Assembly: GCA_905221605.1 (NCBI GenBank)
Contig: CAJNDS010002385.1
Location: 17,501 to 50,000, forward strand
Source of the DNA: Symbiodinium natans
Lineage: Eukaryota > Sar > Dinophyceae > Suessiales > Symbiodiniaceae
Length of the DNA: 32,500 bases
Direction of reading: 5' to 3'
Below are positions 1-10,167 of this stretch, one piece after another. A program made the position numbers and the translations under genes. Below the pieces are notes generated by a model that was given only the letters and a program-made list of their open reading frames with translations, made no database searches and was not told the DNA's origin. Position 1 is the first letter of the stretch. Each line of letters starts with the position of its first letter.

Positions 1-1074
1 GGGGGTGCTATACTCCCTAGTATAAGGGGCAACATCCCAATCTGAGGCAATCAAGATTTGAAAGCCGCGGCTTAATCCGAGCATCTGATTAATTAATACC
101 CCCACATTTAAAGAAATTTTTTTTGGCCGGAAGCCCGCCGGAAGACTACTTTCCATTAGGGTGGATTTCGTATGGGACAAACCCCCCACATTTAAAGGAA
201 TTTTTTGGGGGGGTTCAAAAATCTGTCGGCAGGCTTCTTGTTTTGCTTGCGGAGACGCAAAGCTACAGCACCTCAGGGATCTGCATCGTATTGTTTTTAA
301 TAGAGAATCAATACAGGGCCACGGTCCAACTATTGCGGAACCCTGCATTCCTTATTGTGAGGGGGGGGGGGCCCCCCACCCACTAATCAGAAGCTCGGAT
401 TAGGCTTTGTGCTTTGGGGCTTTGGGGCTTTCGGGGTTTGGGTTCAGGCTCATAGATTTTATTTGAGTAGGCTTGTAAAGGCTTGGATCCCTGGTTGAGG
501 GAGGGGTTTGGAATGAACTCGTCGCCCGTGAAGGCAAGAGAACTGTGGATGGGAGCTGCACTGCTGCTAGAAGCCAAAACCCTAAACCCGAACACCTCGA
601 CCCTTTCCTGCGCCCCCCAAGTATTCCTGAATAAGGGCCTAAGTGTACCTTAATCGGGGTATTTAGGGTATCTTACAGGTACTTTACTTGGGGGATCCAG
701 GTACATGACAACCCTGAACTCTAACCCCTAAGCCTCAAACGCTGGGCCAAGCCAACAAGTCAACCCCCTGAGCCCAATGCTGGCGACCGGACTAATCACG
801 TGCTCTGTAAGGGGTTCCGCTGTCCTCCCAAGGTTGCAGTCTAGGGTTTGGTGTGTACCTTGGGTTTAGGGTTTGGGGTTCAGGGCTTGGGCCTTTGGGG
901 TCTATTTGGCGCTGCCTCCGTTCTTACGTAAACAGTTCCGAATTACAACAATGAGATATGGAGTTAAGTTTAGGGTCTCCAAGACTGGGTCTGCAAATTT
1001 CTCTCTCGTTGTTTTTTTCTCCTCTCCCTGCTCCTCGTTCCTGCCTATCCAATCTACCACTATCCGAAAAAACA
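1..1074. other. Non-coding stretch, scattered telomere-like motifs
   Basis: I see no supportable gene. It holds short G or C homopolymers (about 361-371), isolated TTTAGGG-like words, and two 12-14 bp A/T runs near the start. Confidence 0.5.
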
Positions 1075-1462
1075 GGGTTTAGGGTTTAGGGTGTAGGGTT
1101 TAGGGTCTAGGGTCTAGGGGGGTTTAGGGTTTAGGGTTTAGGGTTTAGGGTTTAGGGTTTAGGGTTTAGGGTTTAGGGTTTAGGGTTTAGGGTTTAGGGT
1201 TTAGGGTTTAGGCGGTTTAGGGTTTAGGCGGTTTAGGGTTTAGGCGGTTTAGGGTTTAGGCGGTTTAGGGTTTAGGCGGTTTAGGGTTTAGGCGGTTTAG
1301 GGTTTAGGCGGTTTAGGGTTTAGGCGGTTTAGGGTTTAGGGTTTAGGGTTTAGGGTTTAGGGTTTAGGGTTTAGGGTTTAGGGTTTAGGGTTTAGGGTTT
1401 AGGGTTTAGGGTTTAGGGTTTAGGGTTTAGGGTTTAGGGTTTAGGGTTTAGGGTTTAGGGGG
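1075..1462 (+). repeat. TTTAGGG array with an embedded 16-bp higher-order block
   Basis: Near-perfect TTTAGGG heptamers. From about 1198 to 1330 the heptamer alternates with a 9-mer TTTAGGCGG, giving eight units of exactly 16 bp (GGCGG at 1211 and every 16 bp to 1323). Perfect heptamers flank both sides. Confidence 0.95.
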
Positions 1463-1858
1463 GGGGAAGAGATGACGCAGGAAGAGGCACGGAGACGGAC
1501 GAGGAGAGTTCTTCATACTAACTCTCGTCCCTCTCCCCCTCTGCTTTACCCTAAGTCCGTATTGGCCATTTTGCTTCCTATGAGAAGGATAACAAGACAT
1601 GAGGAGGGAAGACACGCCCTCTCCGATTTGTTTCCCCCTCCCACCCTGATTCTGCCATATCATGCTCTCTCACCCCTTCCCTCCTCCTCTGTCCTTCCTC
1701 CCCTCTGTTCACAATCTTCTGCGAAGAAGAAAGAACAAGAGAACGGCAATGAAAGAGAGAACAGGGAATCCACACCCTTGAGCACCTAAACCTGAGAAAC
1801 TTCAAACCATCCTACACCCCTAGACCGCCACTCTCGTCGCTCTTGCTTTTCTCATCTC

Positions 1859-2149
1859 TTGTCGTCAATCCTCTTTTCGTCTCCTTTCCCTCTTCATAAG
1901 CTGGGAAATGCAGCCCCTCTCTTGCACACATACCCTGCATGCGCAGCCTCGGGGTACAGAAGCCTCCACTTTCATTGGCCTAGCCATGACCCCTACGAAC
2001 AACATCAGCCAGAACACCTGGAGGTCCCTCCTGTTGACCACCCTGTCTCATTCGCCCGTGTGGAGGGGCCAGGCTCCTTCTGGCGCGCTGTCGTTGGCAA
2101 GGCAGGCGATGGCCTCTTCATTGAAAGCTACGTGGCTTCTCACTTGTAA
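1859..2149 (+). CDS. Candidate plus-strand terminal coding region, unknown product
   Basis: An open frame whose second half reads like protein (for example HLEVPPVDHPVSFARVEG and SFWRAVVGKAGDGLFIESYV) and ends at TAA. The start is not supported: the stretch before about 1940 is pyrimidine-rich and could be an intron end. No AG|G acceptor is obvious, so the 5' limit is unknown. Confidence 0.35.
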   Translation: MSSILFSSPFPLHKLGNAAPLLHTYPACAASGYRSLHFHWPSHDPYEQHQPEHLEVPPVDHPVSFARVEGPGSFWRAVVGKAGDGLFIESYVASHL

Positions 2150-2729
2150 GGGAAGTCCAGGATTCCAATTTGTTTGGCTTCGGGCCGTTAGAGAGTCTCT
2201 GTTATGGTAGCTTCAAGGTCAATCTTCCTGCGGACCGCATGACCTGCGTGCAGCGTCCTTGCGGGCTCCTGTAGACCCCCCCCATGTGGTGGCAAGGTGC
2301 GTGTTATCATTGGCTTTGGGGTTTATTGCGGGTTCATGTTGCAGATGGTGCAGGGCTTTGAATGGCGATGTATTCCACACTTTTGGGGTGTAGGATTGCT
2401 ACGGTTCAAGGTTGCAACGGGGGGGGGGAGGGGGGGGCAGGAGGAGGGCATGGATGCTTGATGTTCGGGAAGTAGGACTCCTTTTGAGGAACCATATAGG
2501 AAAACTCACCTGTCATATCACCTCAGTTCAGAACAACCCTGAGAAAGCGAAACCCCAAACCTGGACAGTACAGCGTGGCCTGAGGCGGTTTCATCTGCTC
2601 TGGCGCGAGGCCTGAGATAAGGGGATGTGGCTTAGGCTTAGGGGTTCGGGTTTATACGGTGAAGGGATGCTTATGGGGGTTTGAGGTGCTTGGCGGTTCA
2701 TGGGCTGTGCGAAGTCGGGTTGTAAGTAC

Positions 2730-2807
2730 CCGGAACATGAGACTCTCAGTTGCGTAACTATAGCCACCTTCCTCACGACCCGATTTTTCATAAACCTCCA
2801 AGTAGCC
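2730..2807 (-). CDS. Candidate exon, unknown product
   Basis: 78 nt. Acceptor TGCAAG|GGCTAC, reading GYLEVYEKSGREEGGYSYAT then ESLMFR, donor CGG|GTACTT (GT type). The composition is protein-like and rich in Gly, Glu and Tyr. No family recognised. Confidence 0.45.
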
Positions 2808-2865
2808 CTTGCAGGTGCATAAGCGATCACAGGTGCCTCTGGCTCGCCTCAGGACTAAGTGGTAC

Positions 2866-2920
2866 CAAGCTCTTGGCGACTGTCGGCGCAAAGCGACGAA
2901 ACGTGCACGAGGAACTCGGC
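2866..2920 (-). CDS. Candidate exon, unknown product
   Basis: Acceptor GGCGAG|GCCGAG, reading AEFLVHVSSLCADSRQEL, with possible donors CAA|GAGCTT or G|GTACCA. Same strand and splice style as the channel gene. Confidence 0.4.
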
Positions 2921-3318
2921 CTCGCCACAGGGGCTGGGTAGAGCCTGAATGGGGATGGGCGTATGGAACACGTTTGTCCAGGCCCTGACTCCCTCTGATA
3001 TTCCCCCGTCATTCCCTGAACACACACACACACAAAACAACAAACAGAAAACGAGGATTTGAGGGTATGTTGCATGTGAAATACGGGACTTTCAGGAAAT
3101 ACGACGCCTGACAGGTTAGACAGAGCTGCGGGGACGAGTGCTTTTTGCGAGGCACCGAGTCTACTGCGCTGGTCAGTAACAGTGAGCGTGCAAGTGCGCA
3201 AGTGCTGAATACAAAATGCAGGCTGGCATACAGTGACAAGAGCATTCAATAGCAGTTACGACCGAGATTTCTGCTTTCAGTCGGCCGCAACCACGTATGG
3301 ATGCAGTCTTCTTGAAAA

Positions 3319-3429
3319 ATGGCGGGCGCGGCGAAGCCGCTGCACAAGCAGCAAACTCTGTGCATGCGGATGGCTGCTCTGGCCAGTCGCCAGCACTGCG
3401 AACAGCGAACATGGACGTTATCATGGTGA
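3319..3429 (+). CDS. Possible small ORF, unknown product
   Basis: Starts ATG-GCG-GGC and reads MAGAAKPLHKQQTLCMRMAA over about 36 codons to TGA. A GTATGG donor-like site follows at about 3432. The start resembles a genuine N-terminus, but support is slight. Confidence 0.2.
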   Translation: MAGAAKPLHKQQTLCMRMAALASRQHCEQRTWTLSW

Positions 3430-3678
3430 AGGTATGGCAAACAGGTACCCTCCCTGGGCACTCGACGCACGCGGAGAGAAGTCCGAAGCCTCAAGCTCCC
3501 TACTCTTCTTATCATGTTCGAAACGGAACTGAGAACCCAACATGGAATACAGAAAGGATACCACAGGGCTTCCCAGCCCCAACTGCTGCACACCTACAAC
3601 CCCTAAACTCCAAAACCCTAAACCCATCCCCCAACAGCCCTGAGCCCCCAAACCCGGTGGTCCTGGCAGCTTATGGGC

Positions 3679-3710
3679 TCGAGAAGCTTCTCGATGAACG
3701 CATTCGGCGC
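3679..3710 (-). CDS. Candidate micro-exon, unknown product
   Basis: Acceptor GACGAG|GCGCCG, reading APNAFIEKLL and two bases, donor GA|GCCC as in three channel exons. The plus strand over the same bases also reads a plausible helix (YGLEKLLDERIRRLVEG), so the strand is not certain. Confidence 0.33.
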
Positions 3711-5564
3711 CTCGTCGAGGGTCTCAGGGCTTCGGGTTCTGCCTTTGGGTTCTCAGGAGGTTTAGGGGTTTAGGGGTTTAGTTTTACGCTCCGGTACCGG
3801 GCCCATCGAGGGTGCAGTGTGCAGTCGGGCAAATCATGGGTAACAAGATGTGCATGAGCAGCGCAGCCAGACAACTTGAGAAGCTTTGACCTCGGGGTTC
3901 TGTGCGTTCTTGACCATGGACGGGAGGCAGGAAACCCTAAACCCGGCAAATACTGGTGAATGCACAGGGTGTTGTGGGACTTGCAAGAAAGCAGTCCGTA
4001 TACAAAACTTCCTGAAGCGCCAGAACCCCTTTCTGAGCTCAGTTCACTTGGTGCCCCGGCGTTGCTGCACAACACCCCGTCTCGGAAAGCTGACTCCAAG
4101 GGAACCACCGCGATGGCCTTGGGCCACCCACGATTTCAGCGTCACAAGGTACGGTCAAGTTGTTCAAATTGCCAAGGTATCACTGGCTGCTCTTCTGTTG
4201 CTTCAGGGTGTGAGGTTCAGGCCTCATACCCAGAACCTTTTCTTGGGACAGCCATCCACCCCAAACCAAAGCCGCTGCAATTCACCCAAAGACCAGAAGT
4301 CACGGTGAAGTCAGCTTTTCGGAAGAAACCCAGGGTTTGGGGCTCTCGCCTCCTCATCGACCTTCATCCCGGGAATGCTTCCCAGAATTGGATCCTGCTC
4401 CTGCAGGGTTGGGATTCTGCTTCAAGATTGGCGCTGGTAGCGTCTAGGAGCCCCGGCACTTTAACCCACCTCAAAGCTCGTGACCTCGCGCCTCGCGCCT
4501 CGCGGATTTAGGGAAGTTTGGCTTATTTACGGACGGGGTTTGGGTATCACGGGTCATGCGGGAACTGCGGGAAGATTAGTGGCCGCACTTCCAGTTGGAC
4601 CAGGTCTGGGTGAATCCAATACACAACATGCCCCTTCGAGGGCCAAGGCGCCTGCACTATGAACCCTATAAGCCCTAGAAACCCGGTAAACCCGATGAAC
4701 CCCATGAACGCTGTAAACCCCACAGATCCTATAAACCCTGTCAACCGTAGAAACCCTTTCCATTAACCCTAGTTAACCCTATAAAGGCCCTAAGCTCGGA
4801 CCCCAGCATGAAACTTCAAAAACTTTGCTGTCCCAGGGATCCATCCTAGCCGAACGGTGTCCTGCTCGCTCAGCCACTGCACCTAGGGATCGGAGGGGAT
4901 GGGAATGAACCCTGACCTCAAAAGGGCTGGCCAAGGACTTGTGCGGTAATGGCCACATGTCGACACAAGACATCTGACCTCCCCGGAGACCTACCAGCGC
5001 CCTTTGCGCGAAACCCCAGCTTCAACTTGGGCTGGAGCACGGAAAAAGCCACCTCTGCCCTGAAATAAGCTCCCCACCCCAGCCAGCCCAAAGAGCTGAA
5101 CCCTGTGAAGGACAGAAACATTGCACCCCGAACCACAAAACTGCCCGGGCATCCCCACCAGCAGGGTCCCATTCTTCGGGAAGGCGTCCAAGACGTGCGC
5201 CCTGGATCCGGAGAAACAACGGCTAAAAGCGCCCAACACTGAACCCCCGACAGCCTAGAACCTAAACCCCGTAACCTGCAAAAACTGCATGATCTAAGCC
5301 CCCACGACCGCTATTCTGGGTAGGGCTGAAAATGTGAAGTCACTTCTGTTCCAAGATCTGCGAGCATGCGCCCGAAGAAAGACCCTGGAATAGGAGTTCA
5401 AAGGTACGCGGAGTCGAAATACCAGAGGGCTGGAGATGTCAGTCACTGAACAGGGCTTGGGGGTTTAGGGGCTCAGAAGATCTGGGAGCTGTCAGAAATT
5501 CAGAGATTCAAGGCTCTTTCTTGGGGGTTTGGACTCTTGAAGGTTGCGCGAAGCATTATGTGAG
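3711..5564. other. No confident gene; degenerate telomere-like words
   Basis: Contains a 183-codon plus-strand frame at 3960-4511 that I do not trust, and a run of diverged CCCTAAA-like words at about 4663-4785 (ATAAACCC, GTAAACCC, ATGAACCC). Confidence 0.45.
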
Positions 5565-5703
5565 GGCACGAAAGGGCGGTGCTAGACAATCGTTGATTGC
5601 AGAAGTTCAGGAAAAAGACGATGGCACGGAGACTCATCTAGCATCAGCAAAACGGATACTCGAGGAAAACAAGAAGCCCCAACACCCCAATGCGATGTCT
5701 TGA
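5565..5703 (+). CDS. Candidate plus-strand terminal exon, unknown product
   Basis: Acceptor TGTGAG|GGCA, then the charged helical reading ARKGGARQSLIAEVQEKDDG and further to ILEENKKPQHPNAMS and TGA. An AATAAAG sequence lies just past the stop at 5709. The codon content differs from the repeat-derived frames around it. Confidence 0.42.
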
Positions 5704-6832
5704 GGAACAATAAAGAAATTTCAATCGCTTGACACTGTCGGGTCCTGAGCAGCCGCAGCGATGTCGATTGCTCCGTCATAGCCTTCACCGGCCGCTAGTT
5801 TAAGGCAAGTGTAATTATGGCTGAATCGGTTTAGCCTTCAAGGCTTTCATGGGTTAAACTAGGGTCTGGGGTTTAGGGCTCCAGGGACGGATTCAAGCCG
5901 AGGACGTGGCGAAGCCGAACTGCAAAGCCCTTCAAGGAAAGCGCTACCCTTGTGTGTGCCCAAACCCTAAACACTAAAGGTTATGCGAACTTTACGCCCC
6001 ACCTTTGCCCAGGCGGCCTCCGAATCCCACCCCGAAGCTTGAACCCGCAAGAGATCATCCGGCCTGCGCCATTGCTGTCTGGAACTCCTCTGAGGAGCCT
6101 CGCAATGAACCAGCTGTCTCCGCAAGCGGACTCTGGCAAGAGCAACCTTGAAGAGTTCTGAGCCCTTATCTCGAAACGGCTTTACACCATCAAGCCTCCA
6201 TGACGCAGCACCTACTTCTGGGACGGTTTAGGACTCTCGCGCTGTAGCAGGTGACAAGTGGGACCGACCCTCGGGAATCTCAGTTCGGAGGGCAAGGAGG
6301 TGTTGATGGATGCAGGCTTGAGGGGTCAACCCGGTAAACCCCTAAAAAAGCCTAAGCCCTAAACTCTAACCCCTAAACACTGAACCCTACACTCTGAAGC
6401 ATAAAACCTAAACCCTACACCCAAGCACTGAAGTCCGTGTCCCTGGCTGTCATGAGCTCCCCAGGGCATCCGACTGAGGGGGCGGATGTACATCTCTGGG
6501 CACTGATTGCTAGTGACTACAGCATGGAGCCTTTTTTAAACACAAGATGTTACACAAGGCATTCTATGCTGAAAGTACCGGAACATACCTTGCAAGGAGC
6601 TGCTCGGGTTCAAGGATGAAGACGTAAGGGTTTAGGAAGGCTAAGGGCTTGGGCGATTGAGAGCTGAAGACGTGGGGCTTCGGAGGCGAAGATGAGGGCA
6701 GGCATGGGGGGGTGGGTTAGCCAAAAGTACAAGAGAGGTACAGGATTGCCGCCAGAAGAAGCCAGAAGTCAAGCAGGGGCCCCAACTTCCGCCCAAACCG
6801 CGAACTAACCCTAGAGACCAGCCTCAAGCCCC
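5704..6832. other. No confident gene
   Basis: Unique sequence with a diverged CCCTAAA-like patch at about 6331-6425 and two weak plus-strand frames (5952-6161 and 6437-6619). Confidence 0.4.
6437..6619 (+). CDS. Weak open frame, unknown product
   Basis: About 60 codons ending TGA, with a non-repetitive stretch ADVHLWALIASDYSMEPFLN. Splice context is unclear and a chance frame is possible. Confidence 0.2.
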   Translation: MSLAVMSSPGHPTEGADVHLWALIASDYSMEPFLNTRCYTRHSMLKVPEHTLQGAARVQG

Positions 6833-6922
6833 GAACCCTAAACCCTAAACCCTAAACCCTAAACCCTAAACCCTAAACCCTAAACCCTAAACCCTAGACC
6901 CTAGACCCTAAACCCTAAACCC
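6833..6922 (-). repeat. CCCTAAA array
   Basis: About twelve heptamers, two of them CCCTAGA variants. Confidence 0.95.
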
Positions 6923-7023
6923 TGCTGCACCCGCCCAGGCCCCCCCCCCCAAAGGGCATCCTGCACTTCGTGGCCTGGGCTCGACGCTCGTAGACTTCAC
7001 CCAAAGCTTCACCTCGGCGACTC

Positions 7024-7199
7024 GCAGCTTGTGAGGGGTTCAGGAGGGTTCAGGGTTGGGGCTAGGGTTGAGGGGTTAGGGTTTAAGGTTCAGGGTTCAG
7101 GGTTTCAGGGTTCAGAGTTCAGGGTTGAGGGTTGAGGATTGAGGGTTGAGGGTTGAGGGTTGAGGGTTTAGGGTTTAGGGCTTAGGGTTTAGGGTTTAG
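7024..7199 (+). repeat. Degenerate telomeric array (TTCAGGG, TTGAGGG, TTTAGGG)
   Basis: The third base of the heptamer drifts in blocks: TTCAGGG first, then TTGAGGG, then TTTAGGG. The block order suggests local spread of each variant. Confidence 0.9.
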
Positions 7200-7504
7200 T
7201 CAACTCCATAAACCTTCTGGATGTTACATAACGAGAAGAGGTCCAACAACAAATCGGGCAGACGTATTTTGTTGACAGTTGAAATCAAAAAGTCTTCGAA
7301 ACAGTCTTTAAGAAAGAGCCGCGCCAGAGCCAAGGAATCTAGAGCAAATCGATAACATGAGGTGTGGCAAGGGGAAGAAGGAGTCTGCTGAACTCTTTTG
7401 ACGCTTGGACGTCCAAAGCCCTCAAAACCATTATCCACCAAGCGACGTCCACAGCATCGCCAGTCTGGCACATGGACTTCCTGGTTTGAAAGTCCTCTGG
7501 GCAT
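7196..7504 (-). CDS. Open frame of 102 codons, unknown product
   Basis: ATG to stop on the minus strand. The C-terminal half is helical and leucine-rich (SLALARLFLKDCFEDFLI and LPDLLLDLFSLCNIQKVYG). The base composition is more A/T-rich than its surroundings, and it ends where a degenerate telomeric array begins. It may be a terminal exon or a remnant of inserted sequence. Confidence 0.33.
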   Translation of the reverse strand: MPRGLSNQEVHVPDWRCCGRRLVDNGFEGFGRPSVKRVQQTPSSPCHTSCYRFALDSLALARLFLKDCFEDFLISTVNKIRLPDLLLDLFSLCNIQKVYGVD

Positions 7505-9704
7505 CGAGACAGTTCGCTTGAGGTGAACTTGCTAACTTTCGGGGTCTATAGGGTCCCGAAAAGCTCACAAAGTACCCAAGAGCCTGCGATTTAGAGTAGA
7601 CGGGGTGGGGGGTTGGAACGCCTATGATTCAGGGATGAGCAGGTCTGCTGCGGGCTTCCTACATGCTCTTTGGCCCAAACCGTTGAACCCTGAAAAAGGG
7701 CTTGGGCCCTTGTCATTGTAAGCAAATAGACCAAACGAAAATTCTGGCTGCGTTACATATTAGTATTTGATCATTGCTCGCATCAGTGTCACGATCGTCT
7801 TCATCGCAATCGTCGTTGTCATTGTCGGCGTCGTTTGGTTGCTGCTCTTTGTGTCTTTGTCCATGCGATGACTCGTGTTCTTCTTCTTGTTGTTCTTCTT
7901 CTGCTTCTTCTTCTCATTCTTCTTCTCCTTCTTCTTCTTCGGTAGCGAGGGGTAGCGGTAGTAAAGAAACATTCCCCTCCCCCGTACCCTTTACCACCCC
8001 TACTCCCCCAGCCCCCCCCCCCCCCCCCTTCTGCCCCTCATGGTGTGTGAGAAGGCAGGCGGCTTTCAGGCTGGGCTAGTACCTGCGACACCGCCGCCCT
8101 TGCAATTACTCTTGTCGTCCCAGTCTTTTCTTGTCTGCATCTATGCCATGGGTCTTGAAACGCGAAACCCTAAAATTGAGAGGGGGGGGGGCTTTACGGC
8201 CTCATTGCAGTGAAAGACGACGGTGGACTGAATCGGCTTTGACAGGACCAGGCCTTAGCTCGAGTCACACCTACAAAGGGTTTGGGGACTACGTCTTCTT
8301 GGGTTTTGGTTTAGGATTTAGGGTTATAGGGTTTAGGGTGTAGGGCTATAGAGCGGGAATTTGGAGGCAGATAAGCATATCCAACGAAAGCGGGAGGCAA
8401 GGGTATCTAAGTTTGGGGAGACGGGGCTCGCCTAGGAGCAGATGATAGTTCGGGGGCGGTCGGAGGTGGTGTTTGCAAGACTAATAGAAACCCTAAACCC
8501 TAAACCCTGAACCCTGGACCCTCGACCCGTAGGTCTGACGCGGTAAGGTTCCGGACGGGCGGATATCTTATTTGAAGCATCCAGTGTGTGTGAAACACAG
8601 GAAGCAACAAAAAGGAGAAAAGCTGACACCAGAATCACCTGAAATACTGCAACTTCTTTGCAGCTACGTAACCATGCTGACGGTCGGACACAGTCAAAGC
8701 ACGCTAATTAAGGCCAAGGTCGTCAGTCTTTTGATCTCGCCTCAGACTAAGCCCGGAACCCTCGCCACCATCCTTCGACATGCGCACACGGCTCTTCAAG
8801 TGGCGGGACCTTGCGGGTGTGCACGCGAACTCTCCCAACACAATGCTTGTGTTTAGAAATCTGCCAGGGGTGGAAGGTGTATTTGAGGGCTCTTTCGGTG
8901 GAAGAGCCAGAGACAGAAATCTGGGAGATAGATTAAGTTATGCTTCTGCATGCCGGGGGTTAAAGGGTTTAAGGGTTTGGGGAAGGGGGGGGGGAACCCT
9001 ACACCCCAACCGCTGCCCCACACTCTGAGAATCTCGCAGCGTTGCGCCTTGCTCCTCAGCTTTGCGATCTCGCGAGCCCGAGAAAGGAAGGGCGAAAGCT
9101 TCAGGGTTTAGAGATTTGGGGGGGGTTCGGTTTAGGGCTGAAGGATCGGATTTTGCGCATCCAGTCCGACTCACTCCTACAGATTCTCGGGGGCTCCTCA
9201 CGAACCCTAGCAGGTTCGCGTCTCCGAAGTGCCCTAAACGAACCCTAAACCCTACACCCTAAATCGCCTGGAACATTGAAGTCGGACACATTGTAAACCA
9301 GACGTTTAGGGGCCTGAGACGTCAACACCCCAAGGACCCCAATATCCACCCTGGCACTCTTGGCTTAGGATTTGTTTAGGGCTCACGGTGTTGGGCTCAG
9401 TCTCTAGATCAATGAACCCCACAACGCAACACGACTCGAGTCCCATCGCACAAAACACATATCCAAATGAAACAACTGATTCGGGGGGAAGAGAAGCTGT
9501 GCGAAGCACATGCGGTGCAAGTACCCTTGCCATAACATCACGTGTCGGCAGAGGGGGTCGTGACTTTGTCCCAAAACCCTAAACCCTAAACCATAAACCC
9601 TAAACCCTGAACCGGAAGTCTGCCAGACCTGAGCTTCTTTATCCTCAAGCACCTGAGGGCTGCACAGCCAAGACGAAGACCGTTGGAATGCGAGGCCTGG
9701 GTTG
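7505..9704. other. Mostly non-coding; microsatellite and short telomeric words
   Basis: Holds a TTC/TCT-rich microsatellite (about 7874-7942), C homopolymers near 8010-8028, and short CCCTAAA groups at 8487-8510, 9236-9262 and 9573-9610. Confidence 0.5.
8572..8856 (+). CDS. Open frame of 94 codons, unknown product, strand uncertain
   Basis: ATG to stop, reading among others SPEILQLLCSYVTMLTVGHS. The opposite strand has an AG|GTGATT acceptor-like site at 8632 followed by a hydrophobic reading (VILVSAFLLFVASCVSHT). Only one, or neither, is likely to be real. Confidence 0.22.
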   Translation: MKHPVCVKHRKQQKGEKLTPESPEILQLLCSYVTMLTVGHSQSTLIKAKVVSLLISPQTKPGTLATILRHAHTALQVAGPCGCARELSQHNACV

Positions 9705-10031
9705 GTTTAGGGGTTTAGAGGGTTTAGAGGGTTTAGATGGTTTAGAGGGTTTAGAGGGTTTAGAGGGTTTAGAGGGTTTAGAGGGTTTAGAGGGTTTAGA
9801 GGGTTTAGAGGGTTTAGAGGGTTTAGAGGGTTTAGAGGGTTTAGAGGGTTTAGAGGGTTTAGAGGGTTTAGAGGGTTTAGAGGGTTAGAGGGTTTAGAGG
9901 GTTTAGAGGGTTTAGAGGGTTTAGAGGGTTTAGAGGGTTTAGAGGGTTTAGAGGGTTTAGAGGGTTTAGAGGGTTTAGAGGGTTTAGAGGGTTTAGAGGG
10001 TTTAGAGGGTTTAGAGGGTTTAGAGGGTTTA
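9705..10031 (+). repeat. 9-bp tandem array TTTAGAGGG
   Basis: About 35 copies of a 9-mer that is the telomeric heptamer with an inserted GA. One TTTAGATGG variant lies near 9734 and one unit near 9882 has lost a T. Reading frames through it give artefactual Gly-Leu-Glu and Asn-Pro-Leu repeats. Confidence 0.96.
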
Positions 10032-10110
10032 GGCAGGAGTCATCCAAGGCTGGCTTAGGTTTATGTGGGTGTTGCACCTTTTGTAGGCCCGCACACCCAG
10101 AATGATCGTC

Positions 10111-10167
10111 AATGCGCCGGGTGCACGGCGGAACGAACTCCTCCACACCCTCCATGGACTCAATCGC
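10111..10167 (-). CDS. Candidate exon of a second minus-strand gene, unknown product
   Basis: Acceptor CCAAG|GCGATT, reading AIESMEGVEEFVPPCTRRI, donor ATT|GACGAT (GA type). It lies just downstream of the channel stop codon on the same strand. The open frame continues into the neighbouring repeat, but that part is not credible coding sequence. Confidence 0.42.

Noticed and set aside
1075-1462. A true chromosome end
   Set aside because: Unique and partly coding sequence lies on both sides, and similar arrays occur throughout the window, so these are interstitial.
3960-4511. 183-codon plus-strand frame
   Set aside because: Long for this window, but the residues look random, no domain is visible and no splice pattern supports it.
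4547-4763. Hydrophobic minus-strand frames (Gly-Phe-Ile-Gly repeats)
   Set aside because: They come from diverged CCCTAAA-like words, not from a membrane protein.
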